Source: Stieleria maiorica (lineage in GTDB: Bacteria; Planctomycetota; Planctomycetia; Pirellulales; Pirellulaceae). From it: a stretch of DNA of 64,000 bases. Position numbers and translations under genes: made by a program. The notes under the pieces are model-generated. The model saw nothing but the letters and a program-made list of their open reading frames with translations, was not told where the DNA came from and made no database searches. Location of the stretch: positions 1,771,409-1,835,408 of the forward strand of contig NZ_CP036264.1 of assembly GCF_008035925.1 (NCBI RefSeq), read 5' to 3'. This document shows, in pieces, positions 53,025 to 62,731 of this stretch. The number at the start of each line of letters is the position of its first letter. Within the stretch, counting starts at the first letter, position 1.

Positions 53025-56000
53025 ATGATGTGTCGACATCGACTTCGGCTGGTTCTCGTTCTCGCTCCAGTGATGCTTTGCGTGTGTGCCGGCGGACTGG
53101 CGGCATCCGCGGTTGCGGCCGATGCTGAGAAGAAACAGATCTTGATGGTCGCCGGGGCACCCTCGCACCGCTACGGCGCCCACGAACACTTCGCCGGGCT
53201 GCGAATCCTGCAAGACGCGATCGAGCAAAGCAGTGAGGCTGCCCAAGTCACCCTGGTCCGCGGCTGGCCGTCGGACGAACAGATCGCCACAGCGGACACG
53301 ATCGTGATCTACAGCGATGGCGGTCGACGTCACGTCGCGATGGACCACCGCGACCAGCTCCGCAAACGTCTCTCCGAAGGCGTCGGGCTGGTGTGTTTGC
53401 ACTACGCGGTCGAGATGCTGCCGGGCGAATCGGGCAAAGACTGGGAGGAACTGCTGGGCGGGCACTTCGAGATCAACTACAGCGTCAATCCGCACTGGGT
53501 GGCGGAGTTCAAGTCGCTGCCCGACCACGCGATCACACGTGGCGTCCAGCCGTTTGCGACCGACGATGAGTGGTATTTCCACTTACGATTCACCGAGCTT
53601 GGCAAGGTGACGCCGATCTTGTCCGCGGTCGCCCCTGCTCACACGATGAAGCGACCCGATGGCGATCACAGCGGCAACCCGCACGTCCGCAAAAGCGTCG
53701 CCGCGGGCGAGCCCCAAACGGTCGCCTGGGCTTACGAGCGTCCTGATGGCGGCCGGTCCTTCGGATTCACCGGTGGTCATCACCATTGGAACTGGGGCAA
53801 CGACGACGTTCGACGCCTGGTGACCAACGCGATCCGCTGGACCGCCGGGGAAACCATCGGTCCGGATGGGTCTTCACTCGGCAAGGAACCGGTCGGGATC
53901 AAACGGTTGCTGGAAAATCAAGACTACGACCGTCCCAAGGACTTTGATGAGCAAGCCACTGCGGAGCGGTTTCAGCTGACGGCGGAAAAAAAAAAGACGA
54001 GTGAACGTGAATCCGCCAAGCCGATCTATCTCTCCGGAAGACTGACCAGCGAAACGAAGCGGCACCGTGTCGAGATCGATGCGTCGATCGAGGGCGTGTC
54101 GGATTTGTATTTGATCATTGACGACGGCGGAGACGGCTTTGCATGCGATTGGGTGGACTGGGTTGATCCGACCATTCACGGTCCGGACGGATCAATGTCG
54201 CTGGTCGAATTGGGCTGGCAATCGGCGACCAGCGGTTGGGGGAGCGTCAGGAAGAACGCCAATTGCAGCGGAAAACCCTGGTCGGTCGACGGCCAGGTGA
54301 TCGGAAAAAATGCCATCGGAACGCACGCCGATAGCGTGATCCATTTCAAACTCCCCTCCGGTTTCAATCGGCTGACGGTGACCGGCGCATTGGACACCGG
54401 CGGAACGAGCCAGAATGGAGGGGCAACCACGAGCGTTCGTTTGGCGGTTTACTCTGGTGCCGCCCCCGCAACCCTCGGCAGCGCCCCGGACAATGCAATC
54501 GACGGCGACCAACGCGACCCCGGCAATGCGATCAAGGGAATCACCATCGCCGACGGCCTGGAAGCAACGCTCGCCGCCTGCGAACCGATGCTCCGCAGCC
54601 TGACGAATCTGGACATCGATTCGCGCGGACGCGTCTGGGTCTGTGACGTGATGAACTATCGAGGCAACCAGGGATCGCGTCCCGAAGGCGATCGGATCCT
54701 GATCCTGGAAGATACCGACGGCGACGGGGTCATGGACGATGCCAAGACGTTTTACCAGGGCCGTGACATCGATTCGGCGATGGGCATTTGCGTACTCGAA
54801 AATGCGACCGGGGCGGATGTCATCGTGACCGCTTCGCCCAACGTCTGGCGATTCGTCGATTCCGATGGTGACGACGTGCCGGACAGCAAGAACGCGATGT
54901 TCACCGGTGTCGGCAATCCGCAACACGACCACTCCGGTCACTCGTTCTTGTTCGGCCCCGACGGAAAACTCTACTGGAATTTCGGCAACACCGGCGAGCA
55001 GGTCAAAGACTCCGACGGCGAAACGGTCATCGACATTCACGGTCGGGCGGTGGTCGACAACGGGGCGCCGCTGCTGGGCGGCATGCCGTTTCGCTGTGAT
55101 CTGGACGGGGGCAACTTCGAAGTCCTGGCCCACAACTTTCGCAACAACTGGGAAACGACCGTCGATTCGTTCGGCACGCTTTGGCAAAGCGACAACGACG
55201 ATGACGGAAACCGTGGCACCCGAATCAATTTTGTGATGGAGCACGGCAATTACGGCTATCGTGACGAAATCACCGGCGGCGGCTGGCGCGAACCGCGGAT
55301 CAATCAGGAAGACGAAATCATGCACCGCCATTGGCACCTGAACGACCCCGGCGTCGTCCCCAACATGCTGCAAACCGGCGCCGGGTCGCCCAGCGGCATC
55401 TGCTTTTACGAAGGCCGCTTGTTGCCCGAGCGATTCTGGGACCAGATCATCCACTGCGACCCCGGCCCCAACATGGTTCGCGCCTACCCCTCCAAACCCG
55501 ACGGCGCCGGATACTCCGCGACGATCGAACCGCTGATGACAGGAACCGTCGATCGCTGGTTTCGGCCCGCCGACGTCTGCACCGCACCGGACGGTTCGCT
55601 GTTCGTGACCGATTGGTACGATCCCGGCGTGGGAGGACACCGCCAAGGCGACTCCGATCGCGGACGGCTGTTCCGATTGGCCCCACCGGGAACGGATTAC
55701 AAGATCCCGACGTTTGATTTCACGACGCCCGGCGGAGCCGTCGAAGCGCTGCGAAATCCGACTCTGGCGGTGCGGGCGCGGGCTTGGCGGTCGCTGCACG
55801 CGATGGGCCCAAAGGCTGAACCCGCACTACTGCAGCTCTACGCCGATTCGAATCCACGCCTGCGTGCCCGCGCGCTGTGGTTGCTGGGCAAGATCGATGG
55901 ACGTGGCGAACATTACGTCGCCGAGGCACTGGCCGATGCGAATTCCGATCTCCGAATCACGGCGATCCGATTGGCCAAGCAGCTGACCGACCAACCCTCG

Positions 56001-56405
56001 CTATGGTTGGCCGATGCGGTCGATGACCCGTCCGCGGCGGTCCGACGCGAGCTTGCGGTCGCACTGCGTTATGACACCAGCGATGCCATGCCGTCGCTGT
56101 GGGCCCAACTGGCGACGTCCTACGATGGACAAGATCGTTGGTATCTGGAAGCACTGGGAATCGGCAGCGACGTGCGCGCCGCCGAGTGTTTCGATGCTTA
56201 CCTGGAAGCCGTCGACGGACGCTGGGACACCCCCGCCGGCCGAGACCTGGTGTGGCGCGTGCGGGCCCCCAAGGCAGCCGATGCGATGGTCGCATTGATC
56301 GCCGATCCGAAACGCCCGTTGAACGAGACCGATCGCTACTTCCGCAGTCTTGAATTTCATGGCGCGGACGTTCGAGACGCGGCGCTGAAGCGTCTACTTC
56401 CCTGA
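53025..56405 (+). CDS. ThuA, NPCBM-like, dehydrogenase propeller and HEAT protein
   Basis: 1126 residues from ATG 53025 (ATG 53028 follows); signal LRLVLVLAPVMLCVCAGGLAA. Order: ThuA (trehalose-utilisation, glutaminase-like fold) about 35-275 (MVAGAPSHRYGAHEHFAGLR, FGFTGGHHHWNWGN); NPCBM-like carbohydrate module about 325-470 (LYLIIDDGGDGFACDWVDW, NAIGTHADSVIHF); PVC-type dehydrogenase propeller about 490-870 (ILILEDTDGDGVMDD, GHSFLFGPDGKLYWNFGN); HEAT-like C-terminus. No CxxCH; the cytochrome is in the next gene, 51 bp downstream. The ThuA and NPCBM domains point to extracytoplasmic sugar substrates. Confidence 0.92.
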   Translation: MMCRHRLRLVLVLAPVMLCVCAGGLAASAVAADAEKKQILMVAGAPSHRYGAHEHFAGLRILQDAIEQSSEAAQVTLVRGWPSDEQIATADTIVIYSDGGRRHVAMDHRDQLRKRLSEGVGLVCLHYAVEMLPGESGKDWEELLGGHFEINYSVNPHWVAEFKSLPDHAITRGVQPFATDDEWYFHLRFTELGKVTPILSAVAPAHTMKRPDGDHSGNPHVRKSVAAGEPQTVAWAYERPDGGRSFGFTGGHHHWNWGNDDVRRLVTNAIRWTAGETIGPDGSSLGKEPVGIKRLLENQDYDRPKDFDEQATAERFQLTAEKKKTSERESAKPIYLSGRLTSETKRHRVEIDASIEGVSDLYLIIDDGGDGFACDWVDWVDPTIHGPDGSMSLVELGWQSATSGWGSVRKNANCSGKPWSVDGQVIGKNAIGTHADSVIHFKLPSGFNRLTVTGALDTGGTSQNGGATTSVRLAVYSGAAPATLGSAPDNAIDGDQRDPGNAIKGITIADGLEATLAACEPMLRSLTNLDIDSRGRVWVCDVMNYRGNQGSRPEGDRILILEDTDGDGVMDDAKTFYQGRDIDSAMGICVLENATGADVIVTASPNVWRFVDSDGDDVPDSKNAMFTGVGNPQHDHSGHSFLFGPDGKLYWNFGNTGEQVKDSDGETVIDIHGRAVVDNGAPLLGGMPFRCDLDGGNFEVLAHNFRNNWETTVDSFGTLWQSDNDDDGNRGTRINFVMEHGNYGYRDEITGGGWREPRINQEDEIMHRHWHLNDPGVVPNMLQTGAGSPSGICFYEGRLLPERFWDQIIHCDPGPNMVRAYPSKPDGAGYSATIEPLMTGTVDRWFRPADVCTAPDGSLFVTDWYDPGVGGHRQGDSDRGRLFRLAPPGTDYKIPTFDFTTPGGAVEALRNPTLAVRARAWRSLHAMGPKAEPALLQLYADSNPRLRARALWLLGKIDGRGEHYVAEALADANSDLRITAIRLAKQLTDQPSLWLADAVDDPSAAVRRELAVALRYDTSDAMPSLWAQLATSYDGQDRWYLEALGIGSDVRAAECFDAYLEAVDGRWDTPAGRDLVWRVRAPKAADAMVALIADPKRPLNETDRYFRSLEFHGADVRDAALKRLLP

Positions 56406-56456
56406 ACGCATTGGGTTCGTTGATATTTGCCCGACCGTTGTCCCCACCTTCCCCCG

Positions 56457-57599
56457 ATGACGATGAAAGTTCACTCGTTGATTTTGACCGTTGCATTCCT
56501 ATTTCTTGTCCCGCCGCAGGCGCGGTCTGCCGAAAACGACTCACGGGCCGACCAGGCCCAGGCCCGCCAAGACGCTGTGATCGTTCGCGCGATTGAGCGG
56601 ATCAGCGATTACGACTATCGGTCGGATCCGGCGGTCGCCGAGGCGGTGATGCGGCAGATCCGACGCAGCCAGGGGACGCCGGAGTTCATGCGATTGGTCA
56701 AGCGTTTCAAACCCGATGGGATTGAAACCCAGTTGGTCAAAACGTTGGTCGGTGACGACCGATCGGCGGCGGTCGAATCGGCCGCATTGTTGTTGGAACT
56801 GGACGCCGGACGCAAAGCGATCCGCCGTCGGTTGAATTCAACCGGCCAAGCGGTCGCGGTGATCGAGACGCTGGGTTTGCTCGGCAACGGGCGCGCGAAC
56901 CATTTCCTTGCCGAAATCGTCAGCGACGCGGAGCGTCCTTACGACCAACGCCGTGCCGCCGTCACCGGATTGGCGAAATCCAACGACGGGGAAAAACGGT
57001 TGGTCGCATTGGCAACCGAAAAAAAACTCGTCGGTGACACGTTCCTTGTCGCCGGCGCGTTGCTGGCACGCAGCAAGGACGGCGGCATCCGTGATGCTGC
57101 CGCCAAAGTGTTACCGCAACCGGCATTGAAGGACGCCAAACCGTTGCCGCCGATCGATGAATTGGCCCAACTGCGCGGCGATGTTGCGGCGGGGTTGAAG
57201 TTGTTTCGGGGCGAAGCAACTTGCGCCAACTGCCACATCGTCAATGACTACGGCAAAGACGTCGGGCCGAATCTGTCCGAGATCGGAACCAAGCTCTCAC
57301 GCGAAGCGATGCTGACGGCTGTGTTGGCCCCCAGCGCGGGGATCAGCCACAACTATGAAAACTTCAGCGTGTTGACCGAAGAAGGCCAAGTGATCACGGG
57401 GCTAAAGATTTCACAGACCGACAACGAGATCGTGATCCGAACGGCCGATGCGATCGATCGAACGATCCCCGGCGAAGAGGTGGTGACGATCAAGAAGAGC
57501 GACACATCGATCATGCCGGAAAATCTGCATCACATCACCGGTCAGCAAGGATTGGTCGACATCGTGGAATACATGATGACGCTCAAGAAGAAAGGCTGA
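56457..57599 (+). CDS. Exported HEAT + CxxCH cytochrome (partner of propeller gene)
   Basis: 380 residues from ATG 56457 (ATG 56463 two codons later equally possible; the open frame from TTG 56427 is not needed). Signal HSLILTVAFLFLVPPQARSA. Helical HEAT-like repeats about 35-235, then a cytochrome c domain with CANCH (about 256-260), GPNLSEIG and a late SIMPENL Met, the same layout as the C-terminal part of the single-chain protein at 43751. Encoded 51 bp behind the ThuA-propeller gene on the same strand, so probably its electron acceptor. Stop abuts the stop of the convergent cytochrome gene. Confidence 0.92.
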   Translation: MTMKVHSLILTVAFLFLVPPQARSAENDSRADQAQARQDAVIVRAIERISDYDYRSDPAVAEAVMRQIRRSQGTPEFMRLVKRFKPDGIETQLVKTLVGDDRSAAVESAALLLELDAGRKAIRRRLNSTGQAVAVIETLGLLGNGRANHFLAEIVSDAERPYDQRRAAVTGLAKSNDGEKRLVALATEKKLVGDTFLVAGALLARSKDGGIRDAAAKVLPQPALKDAKPLPPIDELAQLRGDVAAGLKLFRGEATCANCHIVNDYGKDVGPNLSEIGTKLSREAMLTAVLAPSAGISHNYENFSVLTEEGQVITGLKISQTDNEIVIRTADAIDRTIPGEEVVTIKKSDTSIMPENLHHITGQQGLVDIVEYMMTLKKKG

Positions 57600-58559
57600 T
57601 CAGCGGTACTGGCCGTGACAGTCATCGCAGGACTGGGTGACCGCGCCGACGGCTTGGCTGATCACATTGTAATCGTCCAGTTCCAAGCCACGCGTGACAC
57701 CCTGAGCGGCTTTCGTCATCGCATTGCTAAACGCGACATAGTCGTCGTCATCGGCATCATCCATGCCTTCGGCGACAAGGATGCGGCCGATGATCGCCAG
57801 CAATTCGGCGGGACGGCGGACATCGCTCGGTTCGGCTTTGACGTCGTCGGCACTGTTGGTGGCGGTGCGAAGTTGTTCCTTCAAGATTTCGGCGTATTCC
57901 ATCAACGGCGCGCGGTCGGCGATCGACGCCCAATCGTTGCTCTCCTCTGCTTTTCCACTACGCAGTCCGGTGCCCGACATCAAGTCCTGCAAATCGTCCT
58001 TTCTCGCCCGCGCTTCGTTGAACACCTGGTTGGTGCCGGCGTTGCAATTGAACGCCGTTCGTCCCAACAGGTCGCGGGCGATGGCCGCGTCGTCCTTCCA
58101 CCGCACGTCGCCCTGGTACTCGGTGATGATCGCAAACAGGCTGCTCATCACCATCAAGTCCAACCGCGCGTCCTGGTAGCCGCCGCTCTTGAACGGCCCG
58201 GGCTGGGTGACGACGGAATCGTAATGCAATTTCACCCGTTTGATCTCGTCCTCGATCGAAGTCGGGGAAATCAACTTGTCCCACGGCCCGGCGTTCGCCT
58301 TGCTACCGTCCTCGGGGGTGGTGGACGCCGCCGCTGCAGGCGGGGCGATTTTCTTTCGCAGCTCTTGCAGGGTTGGTCGCTCGCCGCGGATCGCATCGCC
58401 CACGGAGTCGAAAAAAATGCCTTGGGTGGCATCGGCAGAAAATTTTGGCGCCGGGGCACGTTTTTCTTCGCCCCATGCGAGGTACGCGTGTGCGGAAAAG
58501 AGCATCGAACCGGACAGCAGAATGGCGGCGGGTAAGGTGCGATTTCGGGGTTTCATCAC
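57600..58559 (-). CDS. Exported cytochrome, class II-like (C-terminal CxxCH)
   Basis: 319 residues with signal peptide (LPAAILLSGSMLFSAHA). The only haem motif is CDDCH at residues 311-315, at the extreme C-terminus as in cytochrome c'/class II proteins; the preceding 170 residues look helical (LDLMVMSSLFAIITEY, SNAMTKAAQGVTRGLELD). Class assignment is moderate because the N-terminal half is unlike small c' cytochromes. Ends base-to-base with the stop of the 56457 gene (tgatca carries both stops). Confidence 0.8.
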   Translation of the reverse strand: MMKPRNRTLPAAILLSGSMLFSAHAYLAWGEEKRAPAPKFSADATQGIFFDSVGDAIRGERPTLQELRKKIAPPAAAASTTPEDGSKANAGPWDKLISPTSIEDEIKRVKLHYDSVVTQPGPFKSGGYQDARLDLMVMSSLFAIITEYQGDVRWKDDAAIARDLLGRTAFNCNAGTNQVFNEARARKDDLQDLMSGTGLRSGKAEESNDWASIADRAPLMEYAEILKEQLRTATNSADDVKAEPSDVRRPAELLAIIGRILVAEGMDDADDDDYVAFSNAMTKAAQGVTRGLELDDYNVISQAVGAVTQSCDDCHGQYR

Positions 58560-58853
58560 GGGGCTCGACCGGTGCTATGGCAGGATGGTTTCCGTCAGTG
58601 TAGTTCAGTCTAGCACCGCAAAGAAACCGCTGCCCAGTGTCCGATAAAGACCCCTGTCCGACGAAAGGATGCAGCAGACGTGGACACCCATGCGGGGGTT
58701 TGCGGGCAGGAAGGCTGGTCTGGTTGAATCCGCCACGACTGAATGGGCGGCGCCGGATGATTCCGCGCCCCGAATCCATCCGAAACCTGCCCGGATCATC
58801 GGGGTTGAAAGGAGAGTGAAGGGATTCGCATCAATTACGAGGGGAACGATTAA

Positions 58854-59204
58854 GTGGATAAACAAGAACGAATCACATGCCGATGCCCACGCGGACATAA
58901 GCTGCGTGGCGGGACGAATCTGATCGGTGAAACGGTCCGCTGCCCGCGATGCAGCGAGAAATTCGTTTTCGGATATCAAGTGCGTCAAGACGTGACCGAC
59001 ACCGCCGTGGTGCGAATCCTCGGTGATGCACCGGCGGCACCCGCACCGCCCGTCAAACGCGAACCCAAGCTGCGTCCGTGTTCACGTTGCGGCGTCGCGA
59101 TCAGTGCCGCGGCCAGCGTTTGCAAGCACTGCAATTGCTACGTCGGCATCATGCCGGACTTCCTCAGCAAGCTCTCCGACGGCAGTTCGATCCACACCAA
59201 CTGA
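58854..59204 (+). CDS. Small double zinc-ribbon protein
   Basis: 116 residues from GTG 58854. Two Cys clusters: CRCPRGHKL...CPRC (residues about 9-33) and CSRCGVAIS...CKHCNCY (about 75-97), both zinc-ribbon-like. Between them a Pro/Ala linker. No enzyme motif. Role unknown; similar small ribbon proteins are often membrane- or envelope-linked adaptors in planctomycetes. Flanked by gaps on both sides. Confidence 0.7.
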   Translation: MDKQERITCRCPRGHKLRGGTNLIGETVRCPRCSEKFVFGYQVRQDVTDTAVVRILGDAPAAPAPPVKREPKLRPCSRCGVAISAAASVCKHCNCYVGIMPDFLSKLSDGSSIHTN

Positions 59205-59557
59205 GCGCACCGCCAGCGGGACGTGTCACGGTCTGTTGATTTAATCGCAACCGAAACAAGAGTGAGTCGATGGCGCTAGCCACGGGCCTCGAAGGGCGAT
59301 GCTGGCACCGCTAGGCCCGCGGCTAGCGCCGTCGGCTCACTAAATCAACAAGCCGGTCGGCGAGCGGCCTATCATCCGCTCAGGCACGCCCCGCCGGGCC
59401 ACTTACCTACGCAGCGTGCTAGCATGAACTGCCAGCGGGACGCGTCAGCGAGCGGCCAATCATCCGCTCAGACACGCCCCGCCGGCCACTTGCTTACGCA
59501 GCGTGCTGGCATTAGCGCCCACAATTCTCCCTCGCATCTCAACGGCGGTTTCGTTTA
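59205..59557. repeat. Palindrome and 88-bp direct repeat region
   Basis: No gene. A large inverted repeat: tggcgctagccacgggcct (59271-59289) and aggcccgcggctagcgcc (59313-59330), extended outward by gagtga/tcac and by tgttgattta/taaatcaaca. After it, an 88-bp unit starting at 59356 repeats at 59444 (cgagcggcctatcatccgct versus cgagcggccaatcatccgct). gccagcgggacgcgtcagcg here is the reverse complement of a word in the 231-bp array at 13.2 kb. Confidence 0.8.
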
Positions 59558-59962
59558 ATGCGCACACTTTTCAACCTATCGACCGGCCTCCTGATCACAT
59601 TCATCGCTGTCGGTTGCGATCGTACCCCGCCGCCACCGGCGGCCGATGCCAATGTCGGCGTCGTCACCATCGAGATCCGGTCCGGTGACACGGACAAGCA
59701 ATCGATCCAAGTCCCTGATGTCGCCGACGGGGCGACCTTGGAATCGGTGATGCGGATGGTCGATCAAGTCCCGGTCAGCGTCTCGGGCAGCGGAACGACC
59801 GCGTTTGTCGATTCGATCGGCGACGTGCAAACCGACGCCACGCAGGGTTGGACGTTCAAGGTCGACGGAGAGTTCGCCAACCAAGGCATCGGCCAAACCG
59901 TGTTGCACCCGCCGACAACGGTGACCTGGTCCTACGGCGCGTTTGAGATGGAGGCGCCGTGA
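59558..59962 (+). CDS. DUF4430-like lipoprotein
   Basis: 134 residues. Signal peptide with lipobox FIAVGC. The mature domain has the DUF4430 (transcobalamin C-terminal-like) pattern: strand VVTIEIRSGD, then the TLESVMRMVDQ helix, DATQGWTFKVDGEFANQGIG and a final VTWSYGAFEM. Function unknown; related domains sit in exported adhesin-like proteins. Followed 24 bp later by the convergent aldo/keto reductase stop. Confidence 0.75.
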   Translation: MRTLFNLSTGLLITFIAVGCDRTPPPPAADANVGVVTIEIRSGDTDKQSIQVPDVADGATLESVMRMVDQVPVSVSGSGTTAFVDSIGDVQTDATQGWTFKVDGEFANQGIGQTVLHPPTTVTWSYGAFEMEAP

Positions 59963-59986
59963 TCACTTCGCGGGCCCGCGGTACGA

Positions 59987-61024
59987 CTACAGCCGACGCA
60001 GCCCGTCTTCGGTCATCGGGTTGGGGATTTCGAAATCCACCTCATCGATTCGCGCCAGCGTTTCGTCGGTCAGGATCAGGTCGCGGGCTTCCAGCGATTC
60101 GTTGAGTTGTTCGACCGAGGTGGCGCCGATGATGGTCGAGGCGACGAAATCGTGCTGGCGGCTCCAAGCGACCGCCAAGGCCGTGACGCTAACGCCGATG
60201 CTTTCGGCAATTTCCGTCAACCGCCTGGTGGTTTCCAGCGTGCGGTCGTTGACGAACCGCTTTGCCATCCGCTTTTGTCGTTCGCCGTCGCCGGTCAGGT
60301 AGTCGGTAAAGCGGGCCCCCGGCGGTGGGCCGTCCTGGTACTTGCCCGTCAACACGCCCCCGCCAAGCGGCGAATAGGGCAACAGCGAAATGCCTTCGCG
60401 ACGGCAGACCTGGGCCAGTTCACTTTCGCAGCGACGATTGATCAGGCTGAAATTGTTCTGCACGGTTTCGTAGCGGTCGACGTCACAGACGTCCGCCGCC
60501 CAGCACGCCTTCATCATGCCCCAGCAGGTCTCGTTGCTGGCGCCGATCGCACGCACCTTGCCCTCGTCGCGCAGCTCCGTCAGCACCCCCAGCACCTCTT
60601 CGTACGGCATTCCGTGATCGGGCCAGTGGGTCTGGTACAAATCGATGTAGTCCGTGCCGAGTCGACGGAGTGAATCTTCACACGCCTGAATGATTTGGGT
60701 TCGATCCAGTGCGGTCTTTCCGTGGCGAACCGGTGGCTTAAACCAGCCGTGACCGGGGCCGGTCACTTTGGTCGCGACGATCACCGATTCACGTGGTTTC
60801 GTCTTCAACCAGCGGCCCACGATTTGTTCGGTCACGCCGACGCGTTCGGCCGACGGCGGGACAGGATAGATTTCAGCAGCGTCAAAAAAATCGATCCCGG
60901 CGTCAAAGGCCGTGTCGCAAATGCGATGACTGAGCGCTTCGTCGCATTGAAGCCCAAACGTCATCGTGCCCATACAGATGTCACTGACGACGATTCCACT
61001 GCGTCCAAGTCTACGTTGCTGCAT
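59987..61024 (-). CDS. Aldo/keto reductase
   Basis: 345 residues from ATG 61024 ([20 protein letters not shown]). TIM-barrel AKR with the tetrad region: [12 protein letters not shown] (Asp, Tyr), VIVATKVTG (Lys), [10 protein letters not shown] (His). Longer loops ([11 protein letters not shown]) and the C-terminal helix [11 protein letters not shown] fit the Tas/AKR11-12 branch. NADPH-dependent carbonyl reduction; substrate unknown. The frame opens earlier at 61060 but without family match. Confidence 0.92.
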   Translation of the reverse strand: MQQRRLGRSGIVVSDICMGTMTFGLQCDEALSHRICDTAFDAGIDFFDAAEIYPVPPSAERVGVTEQIVGRWLKTKPRESVIVATKVTGPGHGWFKPPVRHGKTALDRTQIIQACEDSLRRLGTDYIDLYQTHWPDHGMPYEEVLGVLTELRDEGKVRAIGASNETCWGMMKACWAADVCDVDRYETVQNNFSLINRRCESELAQVCRREGISLLPYSPLGGGVLTGKYQDGPPPGARFTDYLTGDGERQKRMAKRFVNDRTLETTRRLTEIAESIGVSVTALAVAWSRQHDFVASTIIGATSVEQLNESLEARDLILTDETLARIDEVDFEIPNPMTEDGLRRL

Positions 61025-61460
61025 CGAAGTGCTCTCGGGAAACAAACTCAAGTAATCCAACCGGCCATACTTTTAACACGTTTTCCGGCGATCCCCAACC
61101 AGTGGCAGGCCCGCGCCAATGTCCGGCGGTCGTCTATGGCAAATCTCATTTTGACCGTAGCTCTGAATCCTTCATCGGATGGCAGAATGATTCGGGGCAG
61201 AATGATGATGTGCTGCAGAAGAGGGCAAAACGAGGGGGCAAAACGATGAGGGCAAAACGATGGGGCAATATGATGGGGCAAAATGATGGGCAGAACGAAG
61301 GGGGAATAACGAGTGCGATCAATCCTCGCTGTTCGGTCGTACGATGACGTTAGGCTGGCTTTCCACATCATTCATCCTCACATCATTTATCGTCCCATTA
61401 TTCTGCCCCCCATCATTCTGCCTTCCCTATTGTCTTGCCCCCATCGTTTTGCCCCCTTTC
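61025..61460. repeat. Degenerate 13-mer array with inverted counterpart
   Basis: 61181-61305 holds about eight copies of a degenerate g(g)ggcaaaacgatg unit (variants ggcagaatgat, gggcaatatgat). 61382-61459 holds the reverse complement form (attctgccccccatcattct, atcgttttgccccc). Together they can form a long imperfect hairpin. The right arm stops one base before the DUF6807 stop codon. No gene. Confidence 0.85.
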
Positions 61461-62510
61461 TCACTCCCGCACCCGTTCCACTTCATATTGCCGGTGCGGT
61501 TCGTCTTTGCCAGGCGCACGGACGCGAAACCCCGGACGTTTCATGAAAGCTTCCTGCACCTGTTCGGCACGCTCCAGTTCAGCCGGTCCCGAATGGGCGT
61601 ACAGTAGGTAGCGAAGCACCAACGGACTCTCGTCGCTGACATCGATCGCCGTTTTCATGCCCGGTGCCGCCCCCATCCAGCCGTCTTGACGCACGTGCCA
61701 GTGCGTCGGGTAGCCCGGATTGTTGGGGTGATCAAAGTAGGTGATCCCTTCTTCGACAATCGTTCTGCCCTGTGACCCGGGCACCGCGATCGGCCCGGAG
61801 TAGTCCATCCATCGCGACCGTTGTTCGTGCAGCTTCGGTTCCCCTTGTAGGCCGGCATCGTTGGTCAATCGTCCGCCGCCGAAGTAGGCCGAGATGCTGG
61901 CGGCAACGCGGACGGCCAAGACGCCGAAATTGGTTTGCTCCAACGTCACTTTCTGGCGGCCTTCTCCAGGCCGAAACGTCAACTGAAACTCGATCGCGTG
62001 TTCTCCGGCGTGCTGCTCGCCCTCGATCGGCAACAGTGCGACGACGACGTCTTGCTGCATCCGCTCGACTCCTTCTTGGTCGATCCAGACCAGGTGCGTC
62101 GCCATGACGGCTTCATCATCGCCATCGCGATAGCGGTACCAATGGGTTTGACGGATTCTGGTTCCCGTCCCATCGCCCCAGAAATTGATGCCGTCGACTT
62201 TGTGATGGGCAAACCACACCGATCGGTGATGGTCATGGTTTTGCGCACCCGGGTGCCCCATCCGCGTCAACGTTTCTCCCGACGGTCCGTTAAACGGATA
62301 AAAGAATGGTCGCGGATACTGATCACCATAATGCCACCGCAACTTTTCGTGGCCATCGATCCGCAGTGACACTTCATGATCGGCCAACGGCACGATCTCG
62401 CACCGAGGCGGTTGATACTGCTGAGCGAGTCCGGCAGACGCAAAGCAGAAAAGCGTCAGGAGGGCCGGCAGCCAATGACGGAAGACGATTGTCATCGAGT
62501 TGTGGATCAT
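61461..62510 (-). CDS. DUF6807 (PmoA-like) exported protein
   Basis: 349 residues from ATG 62510 (MIHNSMTIVFRHWLPALLTL signal); open upstream to 62597 without match. DUF6807 (PF14100, labelled methane oxygenase PmoA in databases, though there is no evidence of methane oxidation): YPRPFFYPFNGPSGETLTR, GHPGAQNHDHHRSVWFAHH (His-rich, probably metal binding), YFDHPNNPGYPTHWHVR. Common in planctomycetes near sugar-related oxidoreductases. Substrate unknown. Confidence 0.88.
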   Translation of the reverse strand: MIHNSMTIVFRHWLPALLTLFCFASAGLAQQYQPPRCEIVPLADHEVSLRIDGHEKLRWHYGDQYPRPFFYPFNGPSGETLTRMGHPGAQNHDHHRSVWFAHHKVDGINFWGDGTGTRIRQTHWYRYRDGDDEAVMATHLVWIDQEGVERMQQDVVVALLPIEGEQHAGEHAIEFQLTFRPGEGRQKVTLEQTNFGVLAVRVAASISAYFGGGRLTNDAGLQGEPKLHEQRSRWMDYSGPIAVPGSQGRTIVEEGITYFDHPNNPGYPTHWHVRQDGWMGAAPGMKTAIDVSDESPLVLRYLLYAHSGPAELERAEQVQEAFMKRPGFRVRAPGKDEPHRQYEVERVRE

Positions 62511-62731
62511 GGTGAGTTCCCTTTCTTCATTGATTGTTGCCGCGTCGGTGATCGTTTCCCCATCTGTCGGCGAGCCACATCGAGTCGCAGACGACACGAT
62601 GCTCCAACGCGCGCGGCGGGGTTTGGCGGCTGCCCGTGAGAGCCGCGAAGCCGCACATCATAGCGTTTGACCAACCGTGTCGCAGACTCGGTGGATGCTC
62701 GACGGATCATCCAACCAGGGAGGAATGTGCG

